Source: Roseibaca calidilacus (lineage in GTDB: Bacteria > Pseudomonadota > Alphaproteobacteria > Rhodobacterales > Rhodobacteraceae). From it: 64,000 bases of DNA. This document shows, piece by piece, positions 52,100-61,808 of this stretch. The stretch is taken from contig NZ_FBYC01000004.1 of the NCBI RefSeq assembly GCF_001517585.1, positions 1,941,501-2,005,500 of the forward strand, in the 5' to 3' direction. Under the pieces are notes generated by a model. That model did not search any database. It was not told the DNA's origin and was given only the letters and a program-made list of their open reading frames with translations. The translations under genes were made by a program, and so were the position numbers. The first letter of the stretch is position 1. Every line of letters starts with the position of its first letter.

Positions 52100-52410
52100 T
52101 AACGCGCGCAGCGCTTTGCGCGTGCCTTGCGCTTTGCGCCGTGGCCCCAGCCCATGCCCAGACATGGGCAGAGCAGAAATGCGCGCTCTATGAGCGGGCA
52201 TTGTCCGACGCGCTGCGGCTTTGGGGCGATGACGGGATCAGCGCCGAGTTTCTGGAAGGCAACGCGGGCTTCATCGCCCAAGGCTGCACAGAAAGAGGGC
52301 AGATTTGCCCCGCATCGCCGCAAGAGCGCGCGCTGGCCGACAGGCTGACGATGATGACCATGAACGAAGGTATGGCCAGCACCTTTGTGCCCTTCGCCTG
52401 CCCCAGATAA
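52096..52410 (+). CDS. Small secreted protein with four cysteines, unknown function
   Basis: The 104-residue protein begins MITRAALCACLALCAVAPAHA, a clear signal peptide cleaved after AHA. The mature part has four Cys (in EQKCALY, AQGCTER, GQICPAS and FACPR), suggesting two disulfides. No domain is recognised. It is translationally coupled to gltX by ATGA and followed by a strong terminator, so it shares the gltX transcript. Confidence 0.8.
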   Translation: MITRAALCACLALCAVAPAHAQTWAEQKCALYERALSDALRLWGDDGISAEFLEGNAGFIAQGCTERGQICPASPQERALADRLTMMTMNEGMASTFVPFACPR

Positions 52411-52414
52411 CAAA

Positions 52415-52445
52415 AGGCGGGCGCATCGCTGCACCCGCCTGTTTT
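52415..52445. terminator. Bidirectional intrinsic terminator
   Basis: AGGCGGGCGC and GCACCCGCCT form a 10-bp stem (one G-T pair) with a 6-base loop. GTTTTG follows on the + strand and TTTTGTT on the minus strand. It ends both the gltX transcript and metK. Confidence 0.9.
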
Positions 52446-52462
52446 GTCCGAACATACCCGGC

Positions 52463-53629
52463 TCAGACTGCTTTTTTCAAAGCCTCTGCCAGATCGGTGC
52501 GTTCCCAGCTGAACCCGCCATCCGCTTCCGGCGCGCGCCCGAAATGGCCATAAGCGGCGGTGCGCTGATAAATCGGGCGGTTCAGCCCCAGATGGTCGCG
52601 AATGCCGGATGGTGTCAGGTCCATGGTCTTGGCCACCGCTTGCTCGATCACCTCATCCGGCACTTGCCCCGTGCCATGCGTGTCGACATAGATCGACAGC
52701 GGCTTGGCAATGCCAATGGCATAGGACAATTGCAGGGTGCAGCGCGACGCGATCCCGGCGGCCACGATATTCTTGGCCAGATAGCGCGCGGCATAGGCGG
52801 CAGAACGATCGACCTTGGTCGGGTCTTTGCCCGAGAACGCGCCGCCACCATGGGGTGCTGCGCCGCCATAGGTATCGACAATGATCTTGCGCCCGGTCAG
52901 ACCCGCATCGCCATCGGGACCGCCGATAACGAAAGTGCCCGTGGGGTTGACCCACCATTCGGTCCGGTCGGTCAACCAGTCGGTCGGCAGCACCTCGCGG
53001 ATATAGGGTTCCACGATGGCGCGAATGTCGTCAGATGTCTGGCTTTCACTGTCATGCTGGGTGGAAAGCACAAGCTGCGTCACCTCAACCGGGCGGCCAT
53101 TTTCATAGCGCAGCGAAAGCTGGGTCTTGGCATCGGGGCGCAGATGCGGCTCTGCACCCGATTTGCGCACCTCTGCCAGACGCCGCAAGATCTTATGCGC
53201 ATACTGGATCGGCGCAGGCATCAGTTCCGGGGTTTCATCGACGGCGTAGCCAAACATGATCCCCTGATCGCCCGCGCCCTCACGGTCCACGCCTTGGCTG
53301 ATATGCGCCGATTGCTCATGCAGGAAATTCAGCACATGGCAGGTGTTCCAGTGGAATTTTTCCTGCTCATACCCGATATCACGAATGCAATCGCGCGCGA
53401 TCTGTGGAATGCGGCCCATCAGGTCTTTCAGCCGTTCGGGGTTCGACAGCCCGATTTCCCCGCCAATGACCACCAGCGACGAGGTGGCAAAAGTTTCGCA
53501 AGCCACGCGCGCATTCGGTTCTTCGGTCAGAAGCGTGTCCAGAACCGCATCGGAAATCCGGTCGCACAGCTTGTCGGGGTGCCCTTCGGAAACGGATTCA
53601 GAGGTGAAAATATAATCTTGCCGTGCCAT
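52463..53629 (-). CDS. metK: S-adenosylmethionine synthetase
   Basis: The enzyme makes S-adenosylmethionine from ATP and methionine. From [20 protein letters not shown] the 388-residue protein has the motifs [13 protein letters not shown], the ATP-binding [12 protein letters not shown] and the P-loop-like [24 protein letters not shown] lies 7 bp before this ATG; an ATG 15 bp upstream is less well placed. The leader has a short GGGC/GCCC hairpin but not the SAM/SAH riboswitch consensus known upstream of metK in this order. Confidence 0.96.
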   Translation of the reverse strand: MARQDYIFTSESVSEGHPDKLCDRISDAVLDTLLTEEPNARVACETFATSSLVVIGGEIGLSNPERLKDLMGRIPQIARDCIRDIGYEQEKFHWNTCHVLNFLHEQSAHISQGVDREGAGDQGIMFGYAVDETPELMPAPIQYAHKILRRLAEVRKSGAEPHLRPDAKTQLSLRYENGRPVEVTQLVLSTQHDSESQTSDDIRAIVEPYIREVLPTDWLTDRTEWWVNPTGTFVIGGPDGDAGLTGRKIIVDTYGGAAPHGGGAFSGKDPTKVDRSAAYAARYLAKNIVAAGIASRCTLQLSYAIGIAKPLSIYVDTHGTGQVPDEVIEQAVAKTMDLTPSGIRDHLGLNRPIYQRTAAYGHFGRAPEADGGFSWERTDLAEALKKAV

Positions 53630-53739
53630 GCATCGTTCCTTCATCCGGGCGGTTCAGCCCTTGTCAATTAGCCCATGCCACCAGTTGTCCAATCGCGACT
53701 TATCAAAGCCCCAAGCGGTTCACAACTCGAATACCCGGA

Positions 53740-54393
53740 TCAGTTTTCCGCCGATGTCGCGGATTGCACAAGGCGCAACACATCTGGCCCAAGTGCGGCG
53801 ACAATAAGCGCCACGCCCTGCGCGTTGGGATGGATGTTGTCGTCTTGCATAAGGTCACGAAAGGACATTCCGGCCTCTGCCTTTTCCGACAGCGGGCGCA
53901 GGAAATCGGGATAAAGGGGCACGTCGTATTTTTCGGCCAGATCGACATACATGGCTTCAAACGCCGTCTTGAACTCTGGCCCGTAATTGCCCGGTGCGGG
54001 CAGGCCGACCAGCAAGGCCGGAATACCCTCTTGGTCCAGCCGGGCCAGAATGCCATCCAGGTTGTCGCGGCTTGTGCTTGGGTTCAGCCCGCGCAACAGG
54101 TCATTGCCGCCCAGCGCCACGATCATCGCGTCCACCGGTTCGGCCAAGGTCCAGTCCATGCGCGCCAAGCCGCCTGCCGTGGTATCGCCCGACACGCCCG
54201 CATTGATGACGGTCACATCTGCGCCCTGCGCGCGCAACCACTCTTGCAAGACCGGCACGAAGCCCTCGCCCTCTGGCAAGCCATAACCTTGGGTCAGGCT
54301 GTCGCCCAGCGCCACCAACCGCACAGGGTCGGCCATCGCCGGCGCAACGGAAAGCACACACAAACCCGTTAAACCTAAAAGCGCGGCCCGCAT
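53740..54393 (-). CDS. Arylesterase/lysophospholipase-type GDSL hydrolase (TesA-like)
   Basis: From MRAALLGLTGLCVLSVAPAMA the 217-residue protein has a signal peptide. The SGNH-hydrolase blocks follow: I with ALGDSLTQGYGLP (nucleophile Ser), II with GVSGDTT, III with ALGGNDLLRG, and V with DNIHPNAQG (catalytic Asp and His). It is a periplasmic esterase/thioesterase. A further in-frame ATG at 54459 would add 22 residues before the signal peptide and overlap the divergent ABC gene's start codon in CATG; it was rejected. Divergent pairing with an ABC ATPase-permease repeats E. coli tesA-ybbAP. Confidence 0.88.
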   Translation of the reverse strand: MRAALLGLTGLCVLSVAPAMADPVRLVALGDSLTQGYGLPEGEGFVPVLQEWLRAQGADVTVINAGVSGDTTAGGLARMDWTLAEPVDAMIVALGGNDLLRGLNPSTSRDNLDGILARLDQEGIPALLVGLPAPGNYGPEFKTAFEAMYVDLAEKYDVPLYPDFLRPLSEKAEAGMSFRDLMQDDNIHPNAQGVALIVAALGPDVLRLVQSATSAEN

Positions 54394-54457
54394 GCGGTTG
54401 CCAGCGGCGCGCGTGACCCCATATGCGAAGGAAGCAAACTTGTGCAGGATATTGTTC

Positions 54458-55159
54458 ATGGCTGATACCGTGCTTTCATTGTCGAATGTCGGGCTGACCC
54501 TTGCAGGAAATGCCGGGCCGGTCACTATTTTGCGTGACATCACTCTCGACATTGTGCGCGGGCAAACGGTTGGGATGGTCGGGCCATCGGGGTCTGGCAA
54601 ATCGTCTCTCCTGATGCTTATGGGCGGGCTGGAACGCGCGACAGAAGGCCGGATCGCTGCCTTGGGCCACGATCTGACCAATTTGAACGAAGACGCGCTC
54701 GCCCGCTTTCGCAGGAACCATATGGGGGTGGTGTTCCAGTCTTTCCACCTGATCCCCACCATGACCGCGCTGGAAAACGTGGCCACGCCCTTGGAACTGG
54801 CAGGCAAAGCCGACGCATTTGACCGCGCCGCCGAAGAATTGCACGCTGTCGGGCTTGGCCACCGGATGGACCATTATCCCGCGCAAATGTCAGGCGGTGA
54901 ACAACAGCGCGTGGCCTTGGCCCGCGCCGCCGCCCCGCGCCCCGACATTCTGCTTGCGGATGAACCCACGGGCAATCTGGACGGCCCGAATGGGCAGGCC
55001 ATCATGGACCTGCTATTCGGCTTGCGCGACCGTCACGGCGCGACATTGGTGCTTGTCACCCACGCGCCAGAGCTTGCCGCGCGCTGCGACCGGGTGATCC
55101 ATCTGGCCGATGGGCGCGTCGCAGGGGACAAACCGCGCATTGCCAAGGCCGCCGAATAA
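54458..55159 (+). CDS. ABC transporter ATPase, LolD/YbbA type
   Basis: The 233-residue ATPase begins MADTVLSLSNVGLTLAGNAG. Walker A GPSGSGKSS is near residue 47, the Q-loop is VVFQSFHLIPTMTALENV, the signature is MSGGEQQRVALARAAAPRP, and Walker B is ILLADEPTGNLDG. The type works with FtsX-like permeases that push lipids or lipoproteins out of the inner membrane rather than import solutes. AGGA precedes the ATG. The stop overlaps the permease start by one base (TAATG). Confidence 0.92.
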   Translation: MADTVLSLSNVGLTLAGNAGPVTILRDITLDIVRGQTVGMVGPSGSGKSSLLMLMGGLERATEGRIAALGHDLTNLNEDALARFRRNHMGVVFQSFHLIPTMTALENVATPLELAGKADAFDRAAEELHAVGLGHRMDHYPAQMSGGEQQRVALARAAAPRPDILLADEPTGNLDGPNGQAIMDLLFGLRDRHGATLVLVTHAPELAARCDRVIHLADGRVAGDKPRIAKAAE

Positions 55160-57690
55160 TGCGGGTCGCTTGGAACATTGCCCGCCGCGAATTGCGCGGC
55201 GGCTTGCGCGGGTTCTGGGTGTTTCTGGCCTGTCTGGCCTTGGGTGTTGGGGCAATTGCCGCCATCGGGTCGATCCGCAGCGCCATCGATGCCGGGCTGG
55301 AACGCGAAGGCGCGATGCTTCTGGGCGGCGATGCCGAGTTGCGCTTCACCTACCGCGAAGCCAATGACGAGGAACGCGCGTTCATCGACAGCTTCGCCAA
55401 CGACGTGTCGGAAGCGGTCGATTTCCGGTCAATGGCCGTGGCAGGCGCAGGCGGCGCAGACGCCGAACGCGCCATCACGCAGGTCAAGGCTGTGGACAAT
55501 GCCTACCCGCTGGTGGGCGAAATGCAGCTTGATCCGCCCATGCCGCTTGCGCAGGCGCTGGACGGGGCGGATGGCCTGCCCGGTGGCGTGATGGAACCCA
55601 TCCTTGCCGACCGTCTGGGTCTGGCGATTGGTGACAGGTTCCGCCTTGGGGCGCAGGATTTCGTGCTGACCGCCCATATCACGCGCGAACCCGACGGGTT
55701 CGGCGGCAACTTCGGCTTTGGCCCGCGCACACTGGTGCGCACCGTGGCCTTGGAAAACGCCGAACTGCTGGGCCCGGGCACGCTCTATGAGGTGAACTAC
55801 CGCCTGCTATTGCCCGATACCGACCTAGACCAAGCGCGCGACGCGGCCCTTGCGGGGCTGGACGGCGCAGGCGTGCGCTGGCGCGACAGTCGCAATGCCG
55901 CCCCACAGGTGCGGCAGGTCATTGACCGTGTGTCGTCCTTTCTTGTGTTGGTGGGGCTGGCTGGGCTGGCCGTGGGCGGCGTGGGCGTTTCTGCCGCCGT
56001 GCGCACCTATCTGGACAGCAAAACCAACACCATCGCTACGCTAAAGACACTGGGCGCCCAAAGCCGAACCATCTTTACAGTTTACCTAATGCAGATCGGC
56101 GTGCTGACCGGGCTGGGGCTGGCCGTGGGCCTGATCTTGGGGGCGCTGGTTCCCTTCATCGTCGCCCCTTTGGTGGCAGATCAACTGCCCGTCAGCTTGC
56201 AAATCTCGCTCTCGCCCGCAGCGCTGGCCGAGGCCGCGATCTATGGCGCACTGACCGCGCTGATCTTCACGCTCTGGCCGCTGGCCCGCACCGAACATGT
56301 GCGCGCGGCCGCCATTTTTCGCGGCGCGGCAGAGGCCACGGCGGCGTGGCCCCGCTTGCCCTATCTGCTGGTTATCGCGGTGCTGGTCGTGGCGCTTGTG
56401 CTGATCTCGGCCGCCTTTGCGTCGGTCCCGCGCTTGGCCTATGCGACGGCAGGTGGTGTTTTGGCGTCATTGGTGGTGCTGGCGCTGGCAGCCATTGCTG
56501 TCCGCGCTTTGGCGCGGCGATTGGCCCGGTCGCGTGCGCTGCGCGGCAAAACCGCGCTGCGCATGGCGATGGGCGCCATTTCCAACCCGCGCGAAGGGGC
56601 CGGTGCGGTCATCCTGTCGCTGGGGCTGGGGCTGACGGTGCTGGCCGCCGTGGGCCAGATTGACCACAATCTGCGCACCGCCATCGCCACCGACCTGCCC
56701 GACCGCGCGCCAAGCTACTTCTTTCTGGATATCCAGAATTCACAACTGGACGGGTTCCTGAACCGGTTGGCGGACGACCCCGATGTTGAAGATGTGCAAA
56801 CCGCCCCCATGCTGCGCGGCGTGGTCACGGCGCTGAACGGCGTTCCCGCGCGCGAGCATCCGAATGCCGGGCATTGGGTGCTGCGCGGGGATCGCGGCGT
56901 GTCATATTCCGCCGAATTGCCCGAAGGCACCACGCTGACTGCGGGCGAATGGTGGGCGCCGGACCATGATGGCGCGCCCTTGGTCAGCTTCGCGCAGGAA
57001 GAGGCTGACGAACTTGGCCTGACCCTTGGCGATACTGTCACGGTGAACGTGCTGGGGCGCGACATTACCGCCACCATTGCCAGCCTGCGCGAGGTCGATT
57101 TCTCGACCGGGGGGATCGGTTTCGTGATGGTCATGTCACCGACGCCCATTTCGGCTGCCCCGCATACACATATCGCCACCGTCTACGCCACACAGGCCGC
57201 AGAGGGCGCAATCCTGCGCGATGTGTCGAACATGTTCCCCAACATCACCGCCATTCGCGTGCGCGAAGCGGCCGAACGGGTGACGGACGCGCTTTCGACC
57301 ATGGCAACCGCGACCAGCTACGCAGCACTCGCCACGCTCCTGACCGGCTTTGTCGTGCTGATCGGGGCAGCCGCCGCGGGCGAGCGCGCGCGCGTGTTCG
57401 AGGCCGCCGTGATGAAAACGCTTGGCGCAAGCCGCCGCGCCATCCTGACCAGCTTTGCCCTACGCTCTGCGCTGATGGGCGCAGCCGCCGGGATCGTGGC
57501 GCTGGGGGCGGGCGCGCTGGCCAGTTGGGCTGTCATGCGCTTTGTGATGGATAGCCCCTACCGGTTCGAACCCTATTCGGCGCTTGGCATCATCGCGGGC
57601 GGGGTCATTGCCACGCTGGTTGCGGGCTTGCTCTTCGCGCTGCGCCCCTTAGGCGCACGGCCTGCCAGCATCCTGCGCGCGCAGGACTGA
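55159..57690 (+). CDS. FtsX-like ABC transporter permease (YbbP type)
   Basis: The 843-residue protein begins MRVAWNIARRELRGGLRGFW. It has one N-terminal helix, a large periplasmic domain, three helices at about 255-380 (SSFLVLVGLAGLAVGGVGVSAAV), further central helices near 395-450, a second periplasmic part and three C-terminal helices (TGFVVLIGAAAAGERARVFEAAVMKTLGASRRAI). This is the two-times-FtsX layout of YbbP. Together with the ATPase and esterase it probably handles lipophilic or envelope molecules. It ends 15 bp from the convergent dxs. Confidence 0.9.
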   Translation: MRVAWNIARRELRGGLRGFWVFLACLALGVGAIAAIGSIRSAIDAGLEREGAMLLGGDAELRFTYREANDEERAFIDSFANDVSEAVDFRSMAVAGAGGADAERAITQVKAVDNAYPLVGEMQLDPPMPLAQALDGADGLPGGVMEPILADRLGLAIGDRFRLGAQDFVLTAHITREPDGFGGNFGFGPRTLVRTVALENAELLGPGTLYEVNYRLLLPDTDLDQARDAALAGLDGAGVRWRDSRNAAPQVRQVIDRVSSFLVLVGLAGLAVGGVGVSAAVRTYLDSKTNTIATLKTLGAQSRTIFTVYLMQIGVLTGLGLAVGLILGALVPFIVAPLVADQLPVSLQISLSPAALAEAAIYGALTALIFTLWPLARTEHVRAAAIFRGAAEATAAWPRLPYLLVIAVLVVALVLISAAFASVPRLAYATAGGVLASLVVLALAAIAVRALARRLARSRALRGKTALRMAMGAISNPREGAGAVILSLGLGLTVLAAVGQIDHNLRTAIATDLPDRAPSYFFLDIQNSQLDGFLNRLADDPDVEDVQTAPMLRGVVTALNGVPAREHPNAGHWVLRGDRGVSYSAELPEGTTLTAGEWWAPDHDGAPLVSFAQEEADELGLTLGDTVTVNVLGRDITATIASLREVDFSTGGIGFVMVMSPTPISAAPHTHIATVYATQAAEGAILRDVSNMFPNITAIRVREAAERVTDALSTMATATSYAALATLLTGFVVLIGAAAAGERARVFEAAVMKTLGASRRAILTSFALRSALMGAAAGIVALGAGALASWAVMRFVMDSPYRFEPYSALGIIAGGVIATLVAGLLFALRPLGARPASILRAQD

Positions 57691-57705
57691 TTCTGCCGGG
57701 GGGCG

Positions 57706-59622
57706 TTAGGCCGTGCGGGCCTGCGCCCCTTCGCCCAGCACCGAAAGAACCTTTTCGACAATCTGCGGCGCATTCATCGCGGCGACATCATACATGGCCT
57801 TGGGGCTGGCCTGATCGATGAAAATGTCGGGCAACACCATGGAGCGGAATTTCAGCCCATGGTCGAACACACCTTCTTCGGCCAGCAATTGTGCGACATG
57901 GCTGCCGAACCCGCCAATGGCACCTTCCTCGATCGTGATCAACACCTCGTGGTCGCGGGCAAGTGTCAGGATCAGATCACGGTCCAGCGGCTTGGCGAAG
58001 CGCGCATCGGCCACGCTGGGGGTGATGCCCTTCGCGGCCAAAGCTTCGCAGGCATTCATCACCTCTCCCAACCGCGTGCCAAAAGACAGGATCGCCACGC
58101 GACTGCCCGCCCGGATCATCCTGCCCTTGCCAATCTCCAGCGGCACGCCGCGTTCGGGCATCTCAACGCCCTCGCCCTCGCCACGCGGATAGCGAAAGGC
58201 GATGGGGCCGTCATCATGCGCCACGGCGGTGGCGACCATGTGGACCAGTTCGGCTTCGTCCGCGGCGGCCATGACCACGAAACCGGGCAGGTTGGCCAGA
58301 AAAGCCACGTCGAAACTGCCCGCATGGGTGGCACCATCCGCGCCAACCAACCCCGCGCGGTCAATGGCAAAGCGCACGGGCAGGCGCTGAATGGCCACAT
58401 CATGCACGACCTGATCATAGCCGCGCTGCAAGAATGTCGAATACATTGCGCAGAAGGGCTTCATGCCGCCTGCGGCCAGCCCGGCGCAAAAGGTCACGCC
58501 ATGTTGTTCGGCAATCGCCACGTCGAACATGCGGTCGGGGTGCGCTTTGGCGAACAGGTCCAGCCCCGTGCCGTCGGGCATGGCGGCAGTCACGGCCACG
58601 ATCTTGGCGTCGCGGTCGGCCTCGTCTATCAGCGCCTGCGCGAACACCTTGGTGTAGCTGGGCGCGTTGGGTGTGGCCTTTTGCTGCTTGCCCGTGACCA
58701 CATCGAACTTGGCGCGGGCATGGCCACGGTCGGCGGCATCTTCGGCCGGGGCATAGCCTTTGCCCTTCTTGGTCAGCACATGGATCAGCACAGGCTCATC
58801 CGCGCGCGCTTGCAGATTGCGAAGCACCCACAGCAACTGGTCCATGTCATGCCCGTCGATGGGGCCGATATAGTTGAAGCCCAGTTCCTCGAACAAGGTG
58901 CCGCCGACGGTGGCGTGTTTCAGCAAATCCTTGGCACGCCGCGCGCCTTCCTGAATGGGACCGGGCATGAAAGACAAAGCGCCCTTCACGGCATGTTTCA
59001 GGTCTTGCACCGGTTTCTCGGCATAGATGCGCGACAGGTAGCTGGACATGGCACCCGTTGGCGGCGCGATGGACATTTCATTGTCATTCAGGATAACGAA
59101 CAACCGCTTGCCCAAATGGCCCGCGTTGTTCAGCGCCTCATAGGCCATGCCTGCGCTGATCGCACCATCGCCGATAACGGCAATCGCATCGCCCAAAGCG
59201 GGGTCGGGCGCGCCGCCCAATTCGCGCGCCATGGCAAAGCCCAAGGCCGCGGAAATAGAGGTCGAGCTATGCGCCGCGCCGAAGGGATCATAGGGCGATT
59301 CCGACCGCTTGGTGAAACCCGACAGGCCGTTTTCCTGCCGCAAGCTGCGCATCCGGTCGCGCCGACCCGTCAGGATTTTATGCGGATAGCATTGGTGCGA
59401 CACGTCCCAGATCAGCCGATCGCGCGGCGTGTCGAACACCGCGTGCAGCGCGACGGTCAGTTCAACCACGCCAAGCCCAGCGCCCAGATGACCGCCGGTT
59501 TCCGAGACGGTCGCAATGGTGTCAGCGCGTAATTCATCGGCGACTTGCCGCAACTGGGCATCGGTCAGCCCACGCAGATCAGCGGGGCTGCGGACCTTGT
59601 CCAGTAAGGGCGTATCGGGCAT
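57706..59622 (-). CDS. dxs: 1-deoxy-D-xylulose-5-phosphate synthase
   Basis: This TPP enzyme condenses pyruvate and glyceraldehyde-3-phosphate in the first step of the MEP isoprenoid pathway. The 638-residue protein has the TPP motif [32 protein letters not shown], the E1-like [15 protein letters not shown], and the C-terminal transketolase part ([16 protein letters not shown]). It is last in the operon with ispA and xseB, 30 bp after ispA. Confidence 0.96.
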   Translation of the reverse strand: MPDTPLLDKVRSPADLRGLTDAQLRQVADELRADTIATVSETGGHLGAGLGVVELTVALHAVFDTPRDRLIWDVSHQCYPHKILTGRRDRMRSLRQENGLSGFTKRSESPYDPFGAAHSSTSISAALGFAMARELGGAPDPALGDAIAVIGDGAISAGMAYEALNNAGHLGKRLFVILNDNEMSIAPPTGAMSSYLSRIYAEKPVQDLKHAVKGALSFMPGPIQEGARRAKDLLKHATVGGTLFEELGFNYIGPIDGHDMDQLLWVLRNLQARADEPVLIHVLTKKGKGYAPAEDAADRGHARAKFDVVTGKQQKATPNAPSYTKVFAQALIDEADRDAKIVAVTAAMPDGTGLDLFAKAHPDRMFDVAIAEQHGVTFCAGLAAGGMKPFCAMYSTFLQRGYDQVVHDVAIQRLPVRFAIDRAGLVGADGATHAGSFDVAFLANLPGFVVMAAADEAELVHMVATAVAHDDGPIAFRYPRGEGEGVEMPERGVPLEIGKGRMIRAGSRVAILSFGTRLGEVMNACEALAAKGITPSVADARFAKPLDRDLILTLARDHEVLITIEEGAIGGFGSHVAQLLAEEGVFDHGLKFRSMVLPDIFIDQASPKAMYDVAAMNAPQIVEKVLSVLGEGAQARTA

Positions 59623-59652
59623 GGGCTTGGTCCTTGGCTTGCGCGGGTGCGA

Positions 59653-60528
59653 TCACCCTTTGCGGGCAATAACGAATTGCGCCGCCTGTCGCAAGATATC
59701 GGCATCCGCGCTGTATGGGGCAAGGGCATCTTGCGCCTGTGCGACCAGATCACGCGCGCGGGCTTTCGCACCATCGATCCCCAAAAGCGAAACGAAAGTG
59801 GCCTTGCCCGCCTTTTCATCTTTTTGCAGGCGTTTGCCGGCAAGCGCGATATCGCCCTCAATATCCAGCAGGTCATCGGCAATCTGGAACGCCAAGCCCA
59901 GCGCCTGCGCATAGGCGATAAGCGCCGCGGGGTCGGCACCTGCCATGCGCGCACCGGCACAGGCCGACCATTCGATCAGCGCACCGGTCTTGCCCGCTTG
60001 CAGCGCCGTGATCGCGTCCAGATCCAGCGGGGTGGCGGCAGTTTCGGCCGCAATGTCTAACGCCTGCCCCAGCACCATCCCCGCCCCGCCAGAGGCATGG
60101 GCAAGCGTGGCCAAAAGCGTCAGACGCCCGGCATCTGTGGGTGCCGCATCGGGCCGCGCCAGCAAGCCAAAGGCCAGCGTTTGCAGCGCGTCGCCCGTCA
60201 GGATGGCGGTGGCCTCGTCCCATTTTACATGCACCGTGGGCTGGCCCCGGCGCAGATCGTCATCATCCATGGCGGGCAGGTCATCATGCACCAGCGAATA
60301 GGCATGGATCGCTTCTATCGCGGCGGCAGCCGCCACGGCCTGCTCTGGCGCGATACCATGCAACCGCGCGCTTTCCAGCACCAGAAAGCCGCGCAGCTTC
60401 TTGCCGCCCCGCGCGGCATAAGCCATCGCATCGCGCACCACGCTGGGCGGAAGCGTTGCAATCTCGGCTTGCAAGCGCGCCTCGACCCGGTCGGCAGCGG
60501 CGCTCAGAGCGGCGGGAAAGCTGGTCAT
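59653..60528 (-). CDS. ispA: Polyprenyl (farnesyl/geranyl) diphosphate synthase
   Basis: The 291-residue all-helical prenyltransferase has the first Asp-rich motif HDDLPAMDDDDLRRG, GKKLRGFLVLESARL, and the second Asp-rich motif AFQIADDLLDIEGD. It makes short-chain prenyl diphosphates from IPP and DMAPP. The length fits IspA rather than longer octaprenyl synthases. It overlaps xseB by 4 bp and precedes dxs, an order typical of Rhodobacter relatives, in which it feeds quinone and carotenoid synthesis. Confidence 0.94.
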   Translation of the reverse strand: MTSFPAALSAAADRVEARLQAEIATLPPSVVRDAMAYAARGGKKLRGFLVLESARLHGIAPEQAVAAAAAIEAIHAYSLVHDDLPAMDDDDLRRGQPTVHVKWDEATAILTGDALQTLAFGLLARPDAAPTDAGRLTLLATLAHASGGAGMVLGQALDIAAETAATPLDLDAITALQAGKTGALIEWSACAGARMAGADPAALIAYAQALGLAFQIADDLLDIEGDIALAGKRLQKDEKAGKATFVSLLGIDGAKARARDLVAQAQDALAPYSADADILRQAAQFVIARKG

Positions 60529-60764
60529 GCGGTGAACGGCTCGGTGCCCTTTGGGGTGCCATCCTCGGCCAGCCGGATCGCTTCAACCCGCATCTGGGCC
60601 GCTTGCAGACGTGCCTCGCAATGCGCTTTCAGCTTCGCGCCGCGTTCATACAGCGTGATCGAATCTTCCAGCGGCACGTCGCCCCGTTCCAGCCGGGTGA
60701 CGACCTGTTCCAGCTCTGCCAAGGCGGCCTCAAAGCTCATTTCGTCAATCGGGGTGTCGTTCAT
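60525..60764 (-). CDS. xseB: Exodeoxyribonuclease VII small subunit
   Basis: The 79-residue protein has the XseB pattern MSFEAALAELEQVVTRLERGDVPLEDSITLYERGAKLKAHCEARLQAAQMRVE. It forms the small subunit of exonuclease VII with XseA, which is not in the window. It overlaps its neighbours on both sides by 4 bp (TCAT on the + strand), so the operon is fully coupled. Confidence 0.94.
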   Translation of the reverse strand: MNDTPIDEMSFEAALAELEQVVTRLERGDVPLEDSITLYERGAKLKAHCEARLQAAQMRVEAIRLAEDGTPKGTEPFTA

Positions 60765-61696
60765 GCGCTGCGCTCCATCAGAACCTTCACATGCGCCGCG
60801 ACCGACCGGCCCAGCGCGGGCAGGTCATATCCGCCTTCCAGCACAGAGACCAGACGCCCCCCGGCATGTTTTTCCGCCACGTCGCACAGCGCCCCCGTGA
60901 CCCATGCGAAATCATCCTCTGTCAGGTCCAACTGGGCCAAGGGGTCGTCGCGATGCGCGTCAAACCCGGCAGAAACGATGACCATTTCCGGCGCAAACCG
61001 GTCAAGCTGCGGCAACACGATATCCTCGTAAATGCGCCGGAACGCGGCCCCGTCCGTGCCCGGCTTCAATGGCACATTCATAACATTGCCATGCGCACCG
61101 GTTTCATCCACCGCGCCAGTGCCGGGCCAAAGCGGCATCTGGTGGCTGGAAATGAACAGCGCGCGGCGTTCGTCCCATAGCAGGTCTTGCGTGCCGTTGC
61201 CGTGGTGCACATCGAAATCCACCACCGCGACACGGGCCAACCCATATAGCTGCATGGCGTATTTCGCGGCAATCGCCACGGTGCCGAACAGGCAAAAGCC
61301 CATGGGTTTTTCCGTTTCGGCATGGTGGCCGGGCGGGCGCATGGCAACAAAGGCATTCCCGCCCTGCGCGCCCATTACGCGGTCCACGGCGGCGCAAGCC
61401 CCGCCCACTGCACGCAACGCGGCCTGCATAGACATGCTGGACACATGCGTGTCGGCGTCCAACTGGTAAATCCCCGCCGCAGGCAGCGCGCGGCGGATGC
61501 GGTCGATATAGGCTTGCGGGTGGCACAGGCGCACCCGCTCTTCGGTCGCAAGCGGCGCGGCTTGACGGTCTAGCGCGGCGAATTCGGGCGCGGCCAAGGC
61601 ATCGGCAATCGCGGCCAGTCTTGCAGGGGCTTCGGGGTGGCCCGGCGGGGTCTGGTGCGCCTCGCCATCGGCATGGGTATAGAATGCGGTTGTCAT
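60761..61696 (-). CDS. Histone deacetylase-family (arginase-fold) deacetylase
   Basis: The 311-residue zinc amidohydrolase has the family motifs RPPGHHAETEKPMGFCLF, VVDFDVHHGNGTQD (zinc ligands Asp and His), VSAGFDAHRDDPLAQL and VLEGGYDLPALGRS. The bacterial members deacetylate acetyl-lysine, polyamines or small molecules such as acetoin precursors; which applies here is unknown. It is first in the operon, followed by xseB, ispA and dxs. Confidence 0.9.
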   Translation of the reverse strand: MTTAFYTHADGEAHQTPPGHPEAPARLAAIADALAAPEFAALDRQAAPLATEERVRLCHPQAYIDRIRRALPAAGIYQLDADTHVSSMSMQAALRAVGGACAAVDRVMGAQGGNAFVAMRPPGHHAETEKPMGFCLFGTVAIAAKYAMQLYGLARVAVVDFDVHHGNGTQDLLWDERRALFISSHQMPLWPGTGAVDETGAHGNVMNVPLKPGTDGAAFRRIYEDIVLPQLDRFAPEMVIVSAGFDAHRDDPLAQLDLTEDDFAWVTGALCDVAEKHAGGRLVSVLEGGYDLPALGRSVAAHVKVLMERSA

Positions 61697-61808
61697 GTCG
61701 CGACGGTATTCGATTGGGGTTCAGGGGGGAAGTGTAATTTGTGGCAGCGTCTGCTTGTCGCGGGCAACGGCTTGGGGCAAGCTGACGTAAAGCATGATTG
61801 GACCACAT

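Noticed and set aside
53630-53739. SAM/SAH riboswitch upstream of metK
   Set aside because: This class is known before metK in Rhodobacterales, but the core (ACAACGGCUUCC followed by the GGAG pairing segment) is not seen; only ACAACTGGTGGC and a short GGGC/GCCC hairpin occur.
57859-59532. 557-codon open frame antisense to dxs
   Set aside because: It is a composition artefact of the GC-rich dxs gene: residues are His/Arg/Gln-rich, no domain is seen, and dxs on the other strand is certain.
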